The position numbers and the translations under genes are program-made. A DNA stretch of 45,480 nt from a virus: the IMG/VR virus record IMGVR_UViG_3300032356_000002, positions 1 to 45,480 of that record. One strand, 5' to 3'. Each line of letters opens with the position of its first letter. The first letter of the stretch is position 1. Below are positions 1-6,405 of this stretch, piece after piece. A model generated the notes under the pieces. It saw nothing but the letters and a program-made list of their open reading frames with translations, made no database searches and was not told where the DNA came from.

Positions 1-236
1 GCGGGCTTTCTGGCTCGCGCCGCCTCTTCGAGCGCCGCCCACGGCGCTCGCTTGCCGTCGATCAGCAGTACATCTACTGCGGTGGTGACAGTGTGCCCCG
101 CCTCGACCAGCCGCAGCATGCCGCGCAGCTTTTTGGCGGGCCGGGCGTGCCACAGCATGATCAAGTTGGCGGTGGAAATGTCCCCGCCAACGTTCACTAT
201 TCCTCGGTAGATATCAGTCATTTTTTTCTTCTTCAT
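1..236 (-). CDS. Unknown early protein, truncated by the window edge
   Basis: Open minus-strand frame from ATG at 236 (second ATG at 221) running off the left edge, 78 codons visible. It starts MKKKKMTDIYRGI and ends in a basic/alanine-rich stretch. No family is recognised. A TTGACA-17-TAGTAT promoter lies just upstream, placing the predicted transcription start at or next to the first base of the ATG, so translation could be leaderless from 236 or start at 221 after a purine-rich GAAGAAG. It would be the first gene of a leftward operon. If the molecule is circular the frame continues about 20 codons past the junction and overlaps the start of the minus-strand gene at 45472. Confidence 0.6.
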   Translation of the reverse strand, partial: MKKKKMTDIYRGIVNVGGDISTANLIMLWHARPAKKLRGMLRLVEAGHTVTTAVDVLLIDGKRAPWAALEEAARARKP

Positions 237-242
237 GCCTTC

Positions 243-271
243 ATACTATCACCACCTCACCTCCGTGTCAA
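243..271 (-). promoter_or_regulatory. Leftward sigma70-type promoter, possibly leaderless
   Basis: On the minus strand TTGACA (271-266) is a perfect -35 box, followed by exactly 17 nt and TAGTAT (248-243) as -10 (4 of 6 matches). Six nucleotides separate the -10 from the ATG at 236. The spacer holds two GAGGTG copies that could bind a regulator. Confidence 0.7.
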
Positions 272-336
272 TATTTTTTTTGAACTTTATTTCCTTTGTT
301 TTCAATCACTTGCGAAATCGGGTGGATTTTGGCCAT

Positions 337-365
337 TTGACAGACCGGCAGTCCTGCAATATGCT
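337..365 (+). promoter_or_regulatory. Rightward early sigma70-type promoter
   Basis: TTGACA at 337-342, 17-nt spacer, TATGCT at 360-365 (4 of 6). It diverges from the promoter at 243-271, and the 65 bp between the two -35 boxes is AT-rich. It would drive the nuclease-RecT early operon. A GTG at 373, seven nt after the -10, opens a 45-codon frame that ends at 510 with an ATGA overlap on the nuclease start; this may be a leader peptide. Confidence 0.6.
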
Positions 366-451
366 GGACCCAGTGATTTTTGCCGGACCAAAGCCAGACG
401 CAGGGACCGGACGCGGTGTTGGCCTGGCCATCCTTCCTTCTCCTCCCCAAT

Positions 452-495
452 GGGCGCACCCATCCGCCAGCCACGGGCGGGTGCGCCCGCCTTTT
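452..495 (+). terminator. Leader hairpin, possible attenuator of the early operon
   Basis: Perfect 10-bp stem GGGCGCACCC (452-461) / GGGTGCGCCC (479-488), 17-nt loop, then GCCTTTT. It lies between the early promoter and the ribosome site (GGAG at 499-502) of the first early gene, so unregulated it should reduce read-through. It could be an attenuator, an antitermination target or an mRNA-stabilising stem. Confidence 0.55.
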
Positions 496-506
496 ATGGA
501 GCGGAA

Positions 507-1328
507 ATGAGGCTCTCAGCCACCTCTCTTCAGATGCTCTTCCGGTGCGGGGTGCAGTATGAATTCCGCTACATCAGGGGAATCGTAAAGCCGCCCGGAT
601 GGGCGCTGATCGTCGGAAAGAGCGTCGACGAGGCGGTGACAAAGAACCTCGCCGAGAAGATCGCAAAGGGGACACTGCTTCCCAAGGACGCCGTGCTCGA
701 CATCGCGCGGGATGCCGTGGACCACAACTGGACGGACGACGTGCGGCTTGAGCCCGATCAGGAAGCCGCTTGGAGCAAGCTCCAGGCCAAGGCCGAGGCG
801 ATTGACACCAGCGTGATGCTGGCCGGCTTACACCACGAGAAAGCCGCGCCGCGGATAGAGCCGACGCATGTCCAGCGCAAATGGGAGCTCGACGTCGAAG
901 GGGCTGATCTCACGCTCTCTGGTGTCATCGACATCCAGGAGGGCGCGCGGGCAATCCGCGACACCAAGACCTCAAAGAAATCTCCGCAGCCTACTGACGC
1001 CCATACCAGCGTGCAGCTCAGCATGTACGCGATGGCCGTATGGAAGGAGGATGGCGAGCTGCCGAAGGAGGTGGCGCTCGACTATCTCGTCCACACCAAA
1101 GAGCCCAAGCTCGTCCAAATCGTAAGCAGCCGCTCTCCGCAGGATTTCGATCATCTGGTTCAGCGCATTGCGGCGGCGAGTGAGGCAATCCGCCGTGGAG
1201 TTTTTGTTCCCGCGCCGCTTGATTCATGGTGGTGCTCGGAGCGCTGGTGTGGTTACTGGTCCGAGTGCCCATATGCCAGGAGACCGGTTTCTATTCAATC
1301 CACATCGACAGGAGGAAGCAATGAGTAG
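507..1328 (+). CDS. PD-(D/E)XK exonuclease with Cas4/AddB-like Fe-S cysteines
   Basis: Likely 5'-3' exonuclease partner of the downstream RecT in double-strand-break recombination. From ATG 507 (GGAG upstream) it is 273 aa. The nuclease core shows a GVIDI strand, the DTK (D/E)xK element and a QLSMYA helix motif. Cysteines at about 14, 243, 248 and 254 (one near the N-terminus, then C-x4-C-x5-C) match the 4Fe-4S cage of Cas4, AddB and related RecB-like nucleases. An upstream in-frame extension to 93 is open but crosses both promoters and the leader hairpin, so it was rejected. The stop overlaps the recT start by 8 nt. Fold assignment is confident; exonuclease polarity is inferred from context. 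Confidence 0.85.
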   Translation: MRLSATSLQMLFRCGVQYEFRYIRGIVKPPGWALIVGKSVDEAVTKNLAEKIAKGTLLPKDAVLDIARDAVDHNWTDDVRLEPDQEAAWSKLQAKAEAIDTSVMLAGLHHEKAAPRIEPTHVQRKWELDVEGADLTLSGVIDIQEGARAIRDTKTSKKSPQPTDAHTSVQLSMYAMAVWKEDGELPKEVALDYLVHTKEPKLVQIVSSRSPQDFDHLVQRIAAASEAIRRGVFVPAPLDSWWCSERWCGYWSECPYARRPVSIQSTSTGGSNE

Positions 1329-2301
1329 CAGTGAGGCAGTAGTACCGTCGCCGGCGCAGCAGAAGACCGTGAGGGATCTCTTGCGCAGCGATGATTTCAG
1401 GAAAGCGGTAGCGGCGGCGCTACCGAGCGCGGTCAAGCCGGACCGTTTCGTGCGCGTGGCTTACAGCGCGTGCACGCGGCAGCCGGAGCTCCTCAAGAGC
1501 AGCAAGGAGTCCTTGTTCAAGGCCCTGTTGGATCTCGCGTCCCTTGGCATCGAGCCGGACGGACGCCGGGCTCACCTAATCCCATTCCAAAATACTAAGA
1601 CCGGAAAGATCGAGATCCAGTTGATCCTCGACTACAAGGGAATACTGGAGTTACTACACCGCAGCGGAGACATATCTTACGTCCACGCGGATGTGGTGTA
1701 CCCTGAGGACGATTTTTCGTTCTCCTATGGCACGGACGCCCACTTGCGGCACACGCCGAAGCTCGACCGCACCAGTAAGCGGCCTATCTGCGCCTACTCA
1801 TATGTGCGGATGCGTGATGGGGGCGAGGATTTCTGCGTGATGTCCATCGCCGAGGTGGAAAAGATCCGATCACAAAGCCGGGCCGCCCAGAGCGGACCGT
1901 GGCGCGATCATTTCGACGAGATGGCGAAGAAGACCGTGTTCAGGCGTCATTCGAAATGGCTGCCACTTTCGCCCGAGACGCGCGAAGCGATTGAGCGGGA
2001 CGATGAGATGGACTTTTCGGTGGATATGCTGGAGCCGGCCGCGATCGAGGCTCCATCCAAGCCGATCAGCTTGGATTCCATCAAACCGAAACCGCCCGCG
2101 AAAGCCGCCAAGAGCGCAACCCAGCCTGCGTTGCAGTTCCCGGAGGTTCACGAACTGCCAGATGCGTTCGAGTATCCGCGCACCCATGTGTTCCGGTGCA
2201 AGGGAAAGCTGTGGACTCCCAACGAGGATCACAGCGCGTGGAATGAAGTCAGCGAGGCAGAGGCGCTGGAGCTGGCCGGCGGCGGACCAAGGGAGGAGTG
2301 A
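1321..2301 (+). CDS. recT: RecT-family single-strand annealing protein
   Basis: Anneals complementary single strands made by the adjacent nuclease, for phage recombination and end repair. 326 aa. The RecT core spans about 15-230: a helical N-terminus (VRDLLRSDDFRKAVAAALP), LLDLASLGIEPDG, the conserved IQLILDYKGILEL block and a basic KKTVFRRHSKWLP segment. The C-terminal 80 residues are proline/lysine-rich and end in an acidic tail, as often in annealing proteins that contact SSB. Start ATG 1321 has GGAGGAA upstream and overlaps the nuclease stop. The nuclease/RecT pair is a standard phage module. Confidence 0.93.
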   Translation: MSSSEAVVPSPAQQKTVRDLLRSDDFRKAVAAALPSAVKPDRFVRVAYSACTRQPELLKSSKESLFKALLDLASLGIEPDGRRAHLIPFQNTKTGKIEIQLILDYKGILELLHRSGDISYVHADVVYPEDDFSFSYGTDAHLRHTPKLDRTSKRPICAYSYVRMRDGGEDFCVMSIAEVEKIRSQSRAAQSGPWRDHFDEMAKKTVFRRHSKWLPLSPETREAIERDDEMDFSVDMLEPAAIEAPSKPISLDSIKPKPPAKAAKSATQPALQFPEVHELPDAFEYPRTHVFRCKGKLWTPNEDHSAWNEVSEAEALELAGGGPREE

Positions 2302-2302
2302 C

Positions 2303-2692
2303 ATGCTCACGAGGCAGGAGCGCGGCGAGGCGCGAGATTACTACGACGACAGTCAGTTCGCACCGGACTGCCGGTGTGGCTGGAAAGACAGCTACGACGA
2401 GCATCCGACGTGCGAACACTGCGGTAGGGATCTATGCGTTGACCGCAGTGACCTTGAGTGGCGCGAGGGGCTGTGCGCCAGGTGCTTTCCGCCTGAGGAG
2501 CGGGACATGTTCGCCGTAATCGGGGTTTTACTGGATGTACTTCACGCAGTGCGAACGGACGTGCTACTCGGCCGCCCGATTTCGGACCGCTGGATCGAGC
2601 AAGCCCTGGCTGCTGCGCGCAGCTACGAGAAAGGCGCGGACGACATTCAGCAGATGCGCGAAAAAGAGAAGGAATGCAATGCGAATTACTAG
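2303..2692 (+). CDS. Small zinc-ribbon protein of unknown role
   Basis: 129 aa, ATG at 2303 right after the recT stop with GGGAGGAG upstream. The N-terminal half carries Cys pairs CRCG, CEHC, a single C and CARC spaced like a zinc ribbon; the C-terminal half is helical (GVLLDVLHAVRTDVLLGR). No family recognised. Probably a nucleic-acid or protein-binding accessory of the early operon. Its 3' end overlaps the next gene by 14 nt. Confidence 0.7.
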   Translation: MLTRQERGEARDYYDDSQFAPDCRCGWKDSYDEHPTCEHCGRDLCVDRSDLEWREGLCARCFPPEERDMFAVIGVLLDVLHAVRTDVLLGRPISDRWIEQALAAARSYEKGADDIQQMREKEKECNANY

Positions 2693-2987
2693 AGACCCCG
2701 ATGGTCGCTTTATTTCTCCGGGCACGGCGCTCCGGGTGTGGCTTCCGGAGCTTCTGGAAAGTCACAAGGGCGGAGACCCGCTACGAACCATGCTGCAAGT
2801 TGCCGCCGAATGGTGCGAGAAAAAGGCGGCGCACAGATACGACATGGCTGCCTGGGTGTTAGGAACCTTGAGCACGCTTCCTAATCCAACCGAACTCGCC
2901 AAGAGGGACGCGGAGTTTGCAAGCAGGTGGCTGCATAACAGGAGTGAGCTTTTATCTACCATCCAACGACTGCGTGGGGCTAAGTAG
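2679..2987 (+). CDS. Unknown early protein
   Basis: 102 aa from ATG 2679, preceded by AAGGA and overlapping the zinc-ribbon gene in another frame. It begins MRITRDPDGRFISPG and is mostly helical with a basic end. No family recognised. An ATG at 2674 opens only a shadow frame. Confidence 0.6.
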   Translation: MRITRDPDGRFISPGTALRVWLPELLESHKGGDPLRTMLQVAAEWCEKKAAHRYDMAAWVLGTLSTLPNPTELAKRDAEFASRWLHNRSELLSTIQRLRGAK

Positions 2988-2989
2988 AT

Positions 2990-3151
2990 ATGAAACGAAC
3001 ACGAATGATACTTATTCGCCTTTTGGATCTTATCGCGCGGCGGGCGAGCACCATGAGGCCATTCCGGCCCAGGCTGCGCCCCCTGACACAGAAGGAGCTG
3101 GACGAGATCGTGAGACGAGTCCAGAGTGATCGGAAATGCAACGCGAACTGA
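2990..3151 (+). CDS. Small basic protein, 53 aa
   Basis: ATG at 2990, two bases after the previous stop; MKRTRMILIRLLDLIARR then a basic linker and a helix QKELDEIVRRVQSD. Strongly cationic, no Cys pairs. Its last 16 nt overlap the next gene's start, as elsewhere in this operon, which supports it as real. Function unknown; a nucleic-acid-binding or host take-over peptide is possible. Confidence 0.45.
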   Translation: MKRTRMILIRLLDLIARRASTMRPFRPRLRPLTQKELDEIVRRVQSDRKCNAN

Positions 3152-3420
3152 CTAGGCGAGACGTGGAATTCCTTCGGCGGCTCGGAGTGCGAGTTGACGA
3201 CGAGCCGCGCGCCAAATACGATCCGCCGCCGCCGGTTGATGCGGAATGGGTTCACCGCTCTCGGTTGATCGACTTCGAAGCGGCCTTGCGCGAATCCTAC
3301 GCGCGAGAATGCCGCTTACTTGCGCGGATTGAGCTTCTGCGCCGGATACTGGCGCTCTCGCTTGCGGCGACAATCGCATCATTGGCTGCGGCTGTAGCCG
3401 CGCTAAAAGGAATGATTTGA
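3136..3420 (+). CDS. Small protein with C-terminal membrane helix
   Basis: 94 aa from ATG 3136. The N-terminal 65 residues are charged and include a PPPP run. The last 25 residues (ILALSLAATIASLAAAVAAL) form one hydrophobic helix, suggesting a tail-anchored inner-membrane protein. No family recognised; its early position argues against a holin. Confidence 0.6.
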   Translation: MQRELTRRDVEFLRRLGVRVDDEPRAKYDPPPPVDAEWVHRSRLIDFEAALRESYARECRLLARIELLRRILALSLAATIASLAAAVAALKGMI

Positions 3421-3431
3421 TGAGCACGGCG

Positions 3432-3442
3432 TGACAGTGTCA
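3432..3442. promoter_or_regulatory. Palindrome TGACAGTGTCA in a short intergenic gap
   Basis: Perfect 5-1-5 palindrome in the 54-nt gap between the membrane-protein gene and the next gene. It could be an operator half-site pair. A GTGACA -35-like hexamer overlaps it but no convincing -10 follows. Confidence 0.25.
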
Positions 3443-3474
3443 GGATTGCTTTCAGACTAAATGAGGTGAACGAC

Positions 3475-3978
3475 ATGGATTACTACGCTGATCTGATCAG
3501 ACAACGCGGAGAGGCCGAAGCCACCGCGATCATCGCAGACGATGCGCGAAAGCTGCGCCGCCACTTGTGCCTCATCCGGCTCATGGCGGCTGTGGCTGCT
3601 GCGCGGGAGCTGTGTCGGCGCGGCATCAAGGCGCCTTCTGGCACTTGGCACTTCGAACAAGGCTGGATGGATCTGATGCGAGAGGCGCGTTACGCTAAGG
3701 TGGCGGACGGACCGGCGCCGGAGTACGTCGTGCGCATAATCGCGTCCGGCGATCCGATAGACGATACTGAGCACATCGTCTTGAATGCTGGCCTCTTGCT
3801 CAGCCGGATGCAGCATGGATTTATTCCGTCCGCTCCGTTCCCATCCGAGGACTATCAGCGCGGCTGGGAAGCCGCATGTCAGGCGCTGCGCGAATCACAC
3901 GAGGCGCGCCTTTTGGCTGAGGCGTTGGAGGAGGCGAGAGGGGCGCTGGAGTCGTGTGGGATGGTCGGGAGGGATTGA
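3475..3978 (+). CDS. Unknown early protein
   Basis: 167 aa from ATG 3475, chosen because AGGTG lies six bases upstream; a GTG at 3466 is in frame but overlaps that site. Mostly helical: DYYADLIRQRGEAEATAIIADDARKL, then a basic stretch, and a C-terminal coil-like RLLAEALEEARGALES. No family recognised. It is the last gene before the first GGCNN array. Confidence 0.65.
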   Translation: MDYYADLIRQRGEAEATAIIADDARKLRRHLCLIRLMAAVAAARELCRRGIKAPSGTWHFEQGWMDLMREARYAKVADGPAPEYVVRIIASGDPIDDTEHIVLNAGLLLSRMQHGFIPSAPFPSEDYQRGWEAACQALRESHEARLLAEALEEARGALESCGMVGRD

Positions 3979-3998
3979 GGCTAGATCAAGCTTTGCGC

Positions 3999-4183
3999 GG
4001 CTTGGCTTGGCGTGGCTGGATATGGCCTGGCATGGCACGGCGCGGCGGGGCGCGGCGGGGCGTGGCCGGGCTAGGCAAGGCGAGGATACCGCACTAATGT
4101 GTTTCCGCGGCGCGCCCTGGCTTGGCGCGGCTGGGCGAGGCGGGACCCGGCCCGGCGAGGCGCGACGAGGCATGGCGAGGTTT
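3999..4183. repeat. GGCNN pentamer array 1
   Basis: About 36 consecutive 5-bp units, nearly all GGCNN, in one register from 3999 to 4183. A 25-bp non-repeat insert (five units long, from about 4084) sits inside without breaking the phase. The array ends in GGCATGGCGAGGTTTTT. The + strand is GG-N3-GG throughout, so two-tier G-quadruplexes are possible. It fills the gap between genes ending at 3978 and starting at 4235. A frame starting at 4098 crosses it but its protein only mirrors the repeat. Confidence 0.9.
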
Positions 4184-4185
4184 TT

Positions 4186-4203
4186 CGCACGCTTCGGCGT
4201 GCG
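4186..4203 (+). other. Hairpin with C(UUCG)G tetraloop after array 1
   Basis: Stem CGCACGC / GCGTGCG closes loop TTCG, the very stable C(UUCG)G tetraloop. T5 precedes rather than follows the stem on the + strand, so it is not a normal rightward terminator. It ends 31 nt before the ATG at 4235 and could shape that mRNA's leader. Confidence 0.5.
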
Positions 4204-4234
4204 CACATCAACAAGGTAAGTCAAGGAGCTGAAA

Positions 4235-4792
4235 ATGCATATCGCAAGTGCAAGACTAAAATCAGTAAGTCCATATTCGCAGAGTCGATATCATGCGATT
4301 CCGCGCGACCCGAAGGAGACTGCCGACGACCACGAGCGGCGCACATGGCGCGAGAGATGCCATGTGACGGACGATGGCCGGATCTTCATCCCGCCGATGG
4401 CATTCAAAAATTGCCTCGCCGAAGCGGCGAAGTTCTTGGGCAAGCAGATACCCGGGAAAGGTAAGTCTACATACACGAAGCACTTTGAGGCCGGTGTTTT
4501 GGTGCTCGAGCCCCTGATTCTGCCCCTTCGCAAAGAGGAGGTCGAGGGCGAATGGCTGCACGTGCCATCCGATGGCGTCCGCGGCTCCGGGAAGCGCGTT
4601 ATGAAGTGCTTCCCGCTCATCCGGCAGTGGGAGGGCGAGGTGACGTTTCACATTTTGGACAACCTGATCACGGAGGATGTGTTCCTGGAGCATTTGGAGG
4701 AGGCCGGCAAATTCATCGGCATCGGGCGCTTCCGCCCGCGCAACAATGGGTTTTACGGCCGCTTCGAGGTTGTCGGCCTGAAGTGGCAGTGA
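4235..4792 (+). CDS. Unknown conserved-looking protein between two GGCNN arrays
   Basis: 185 aa from ATG 4235 with AGGAG six bases upstream. N-terminal SPYSQSRYH and ERRTWRERCH, a central basic GKGKSTYTKHF, and a C-terminal glycine/arginine-rich IGIGRFRPRNNGFYGRFEV strand-loop. That last motif recalls the G-rich loops of ferredoxin-like RAMP/Cas7-type RNA-binding proteins, but this is resemblance only. The gene is isolated, with a pentamer array on each side. Confidence 0.65.
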   Translation: MHIASARLKSVSPYSQSRYHAIPRDPKETADDHERRTWRERCHVTDDGRIFIPPMAFKNCLAEAAKFLGKQIPGKGKSTYTKHFEAGVLVLEPLILPLRKEEVEGEWLHVPSDGVRGSGKRVMKCFPLIRQWEGEVTFHILDNLITEDVFLEHLEEAGKFIGIGRFRPRNNGFYGRFEVVGLKWQ

Positions 4793-4804
4793 CGAGCTTC
4801 CTGA

Positions 4805-4974
4805 GGCGTGGCACGGCATGGCCGGTCCGGGCATGGCCGGGCTTGGCACGGCTCGGCAAGTCGAGGCGAGGACACAGCAATCATGGATTCCTGCGGCCCG
4901 GCTCGGCGTGGCATGGCAAGGCTCGGCACGGCGGGGCTCGGCCCGGCGGGGCAAGACATGGCGAGGCGAGGTTT
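4805..4974. repeat. GGCNN pentamer array 2
   Basis: About 33 in-phase 5-bp units from 4805 to 4969, then GGTTTTAGTG. It shares with array 3 a five-prime block (ggcac ggcat ggccg) and an identical right end of about 55 bp. Like array 1 it carries a 25-bp insert (from about 4870) flanked by GGCGA on the left and GGC on the right. The middle pentamers differ from the other arrays. A frame from ATG 4883 runs through it and overlaps the next gene by 11 nt; I regard it as doubtful. Confidence 0.9.
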
Positions 4975-4980
4975 TAGTGT
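4953..4980 (+). promoter_or_regulatory. Candidate promoter at the right end of array 2
   Basis: AAGACA (4953-4958, 4 of 6 to TTGACA), 16-nt spacer, TAGTGT (4975-4980, 4 of 6 to TATAAT). The -35-like hexamer arises where one pentamer departs from GGCNN (GACAT). The same arrangement recurs at array 3. The start would fall near 4987, just ahead of AAGGA and ATG 5001. Confidence 0.4.
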
Positions 4981-5000
4981 AACAACGAAAGGAACTCACA

Positions 5001-5594
5001 ATGAACAATGAGCATTCTATGAACAACGCGAACGGCGAAAGCATCGCCAACAGTGACAAGGCCGGCTCGGTGGCGCAGATCTCCCTTGAGGCGCTCGCGG
5101 CCTACAAACTCATCCGGACGCTCAAAGACCGCGGCTATGGTGCGGTCGTTACATACGGCGAGTTGCACGAGGCAATGGGCGTCGACCCTCAGAGCCACCG
5201 GGGCCGCGGATACCTCCGCACGGCGCGGCGCAAGGCTCTGCTCGTCGACGAGATGGTCACGGTCTGCGAGGACAACATCGGCGTGAAGTATCTCGGCCCG
5301 CGCGAGACCGTCAGTCACGGGCTCCAGGAGCAGGCCAGGGTCAAGCGCAAGGTGCATTGGACGCTGCGCAAAATGGCCACGATTGTGCCGGAAAGGGCAG
5401 CTGAGCTGAAGCCGGACGAGCGCACGGAATTCAACGTGCTGCTCTCCTCACTCGGCGCATTGCGGCTCTGCCTCAAGCCGAAATCACAGAAACTCATCGC
5501 TTCTGCCGTGGAAAAGCGCGGAAAGTTAATTGGGGCCGCCGAGGCCTTGAAATTGTTTGGGGCAGAGAACGGCGCAGACGGAAGGGTTGGTTGA
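5001..5594 (+). CDS. Unknown early protein, possible winged-helix
   Basis: 197 aa from ATG 5001 with AAAGGA upstream. Asn-rich first 20 residues, then ALAAYKLIRTLKDRGYGAVVTYGELHEAMGVDP, which reads like a helix-turn-helix with a recognition segment (HRGRGYLRTARRKAL). The C-terminal half is a lysine-rich helical region. No family recognised with confidence; DNA binding is an inference. It is followed at once by the next gene (TGA then ATG). Confidence 0.65.
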   Translation: MNNEHSMNNANGESIANSDKAGSVAQISLEALAAYKLIRTLKDRGYGAVVTYGELHEAMGVDPQSHRGRGYLRTARRKALLVDEMVTVCEDNIGVKYLGPRETVSHGLQEQARVKRKVHWTLRKMATIVPERAAELKPDERTEFNVLLSSLGALRLCLKPKSQKLIASAVEKRGKLIGAAEALKLFGAENGADGRVG

Positions 5595-5984
5595 ATGCGA
5601 GCCAGCCCAGGAGAACTCATCGACTTAGTCGGCGGAGCACGCTGCCGGAGCGTGCGTGATCTTTCTGGCGTGCGCAAGGCGGTCGGGCATTTGGCTGTTG
5701 AGGTCGGCGCTAGGGAGGCGCGGGCCCTGCTTGCGCAACTTAGCTTGTTCGAACGACGACTCCGTCGATACGCAGCAAAGCGCGGGTGTTTTGCGATGGC
5801 GTCGGTATACTGGACCGGCGAGCGTGGCATCTGGCTGGAATACTCCATTCAAGATGGTCGCGGGCTAAACCTGTGGCTGATCCTTGATCCATTCTGCGCC
5901 ACAATGGGCCACGGCGCTGATGCTGTTTACCTCGGCAAGACACCGGAACAGATCTGGTTGCGGCTTATGGAGCAAAAGCCATGA
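5595..5984 (+). CDS. Unknown early protein
   Basis: 129 aa, ATG directly after the previous TGA, GGAAGGG upstream. N-terminal helices (ELIDLVGGARCRSVRDLSGVRKAVGHLAV), an RRLRRYAAKRG basic patch and a C-terminal mixed alpha/beta part with many aromatic residues. No family recognised. It precedes the AcrIII-1 gene, so it could share a counter-defence role, but nothing in the sequence shows this. Confidence 0.6.
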   Translation: MRASPGELIDLVGGARCRSVRDLSGVRKAVGHLAVEVGAREARALLAQLSLFERRLRRYAAKRGCFAMASVYWTGERGIWLEYSIQDGRGLNLWLILDPFCATMGHGADAVYLGKTPEQIWLRLMEQKP

Positions 5985-6015
5985 ATGGAATGCTCGAAAG
6001 GAAAGGAGAGACAAA

Positions 6016-6378
6016 ATGACTCGCAAAGCGTACATCGTCAACGCGTTCTCCCTAAACATGTTGCCGGACATTAACGACGGCGAGGTCGTCGAGGCATGCA
6101 TCTCGAAGCTGCCTACGCATGAGGCGCGGAAGCTCATAAAGCCACCTTACATAGAGGCCATTTCCTACTTGGGACATGAAGCTATCGCTGTCCGTGCGAG
6201 CAACGATCTAGGCTTAAACCTCCCCGTCAATCGGTCTACGCTTCGCCTTGATGGCGCAGAAAGCACACTGGTAGTCTGCCAATATCGAGGACCAAGGCTT
6301 CCGGAGGGCGCTACTGAATTGCCGGAAGGGGCCATTATTGAGTACTACTACGTCTACTTAAAGGTTACTAGGTGGTGA
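6016..6378 (+). CDS. acrIII-1: AcrIII-1 family anti-CRISPR ring nuclease (DUF1874)
   Basis: Viral ring nucleases of this family degrade cyclic tetra-adenylate, the second messenger of type III CRISPR systems, and so silence Csx1/Csm6-type effectors. 120 aa, the family's usual size. Hallmarks in order: VNAFSLNML at the N-terminus, SYLGHE with His54 (equivalent to catalytic His47 of SIRV1 gp29), LPVNR at 69-73, and QYRGPRLPEG with Glu97 (equivalent to Glu88). Both catalytic residues are kept. ATG 6016 has AAAGGAGAG upstream; the frame is open upstream to 5884 but that overlaps another gene. It looks less GC-rich than its neighbours, hinting at transfer. Family call is confident; activity is inferred. 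Confidence 0.9.
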   Translation: MTRKAYIVNAFSLNMLPDINDGEVVEACISKLPTHEARKLIKPPYIEAISYLGHEAIAVRASNDLGLNLPVNRSTLRLDGAESTLVVCQYRGPRLPEGATELPEGAIIEYYYVYLKVTRW

Positions 6379-6405
6379 TAAGATGTCAAAACGGGGAGGA
6401 TAGGC

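Noticed and set aside
93-506. N-terminal extension of the nuclease frame back to 93
   Set aside because: It crosses two promoters and the leader hairpin, has no ribosome site, and encodes low-complexity sequence; ATG 507 has GGAG and matches the family start.
4098-5011. Gly/Ala/Arg-rich frames across the GGCNN arrays (for example from 4098 and 4883)
   Set aside because: Their amino-acid periodicity only mirrors the 5-bp repeat, all frames are open on both strands, and the shared insert is conserved as DNA rather than as protein.
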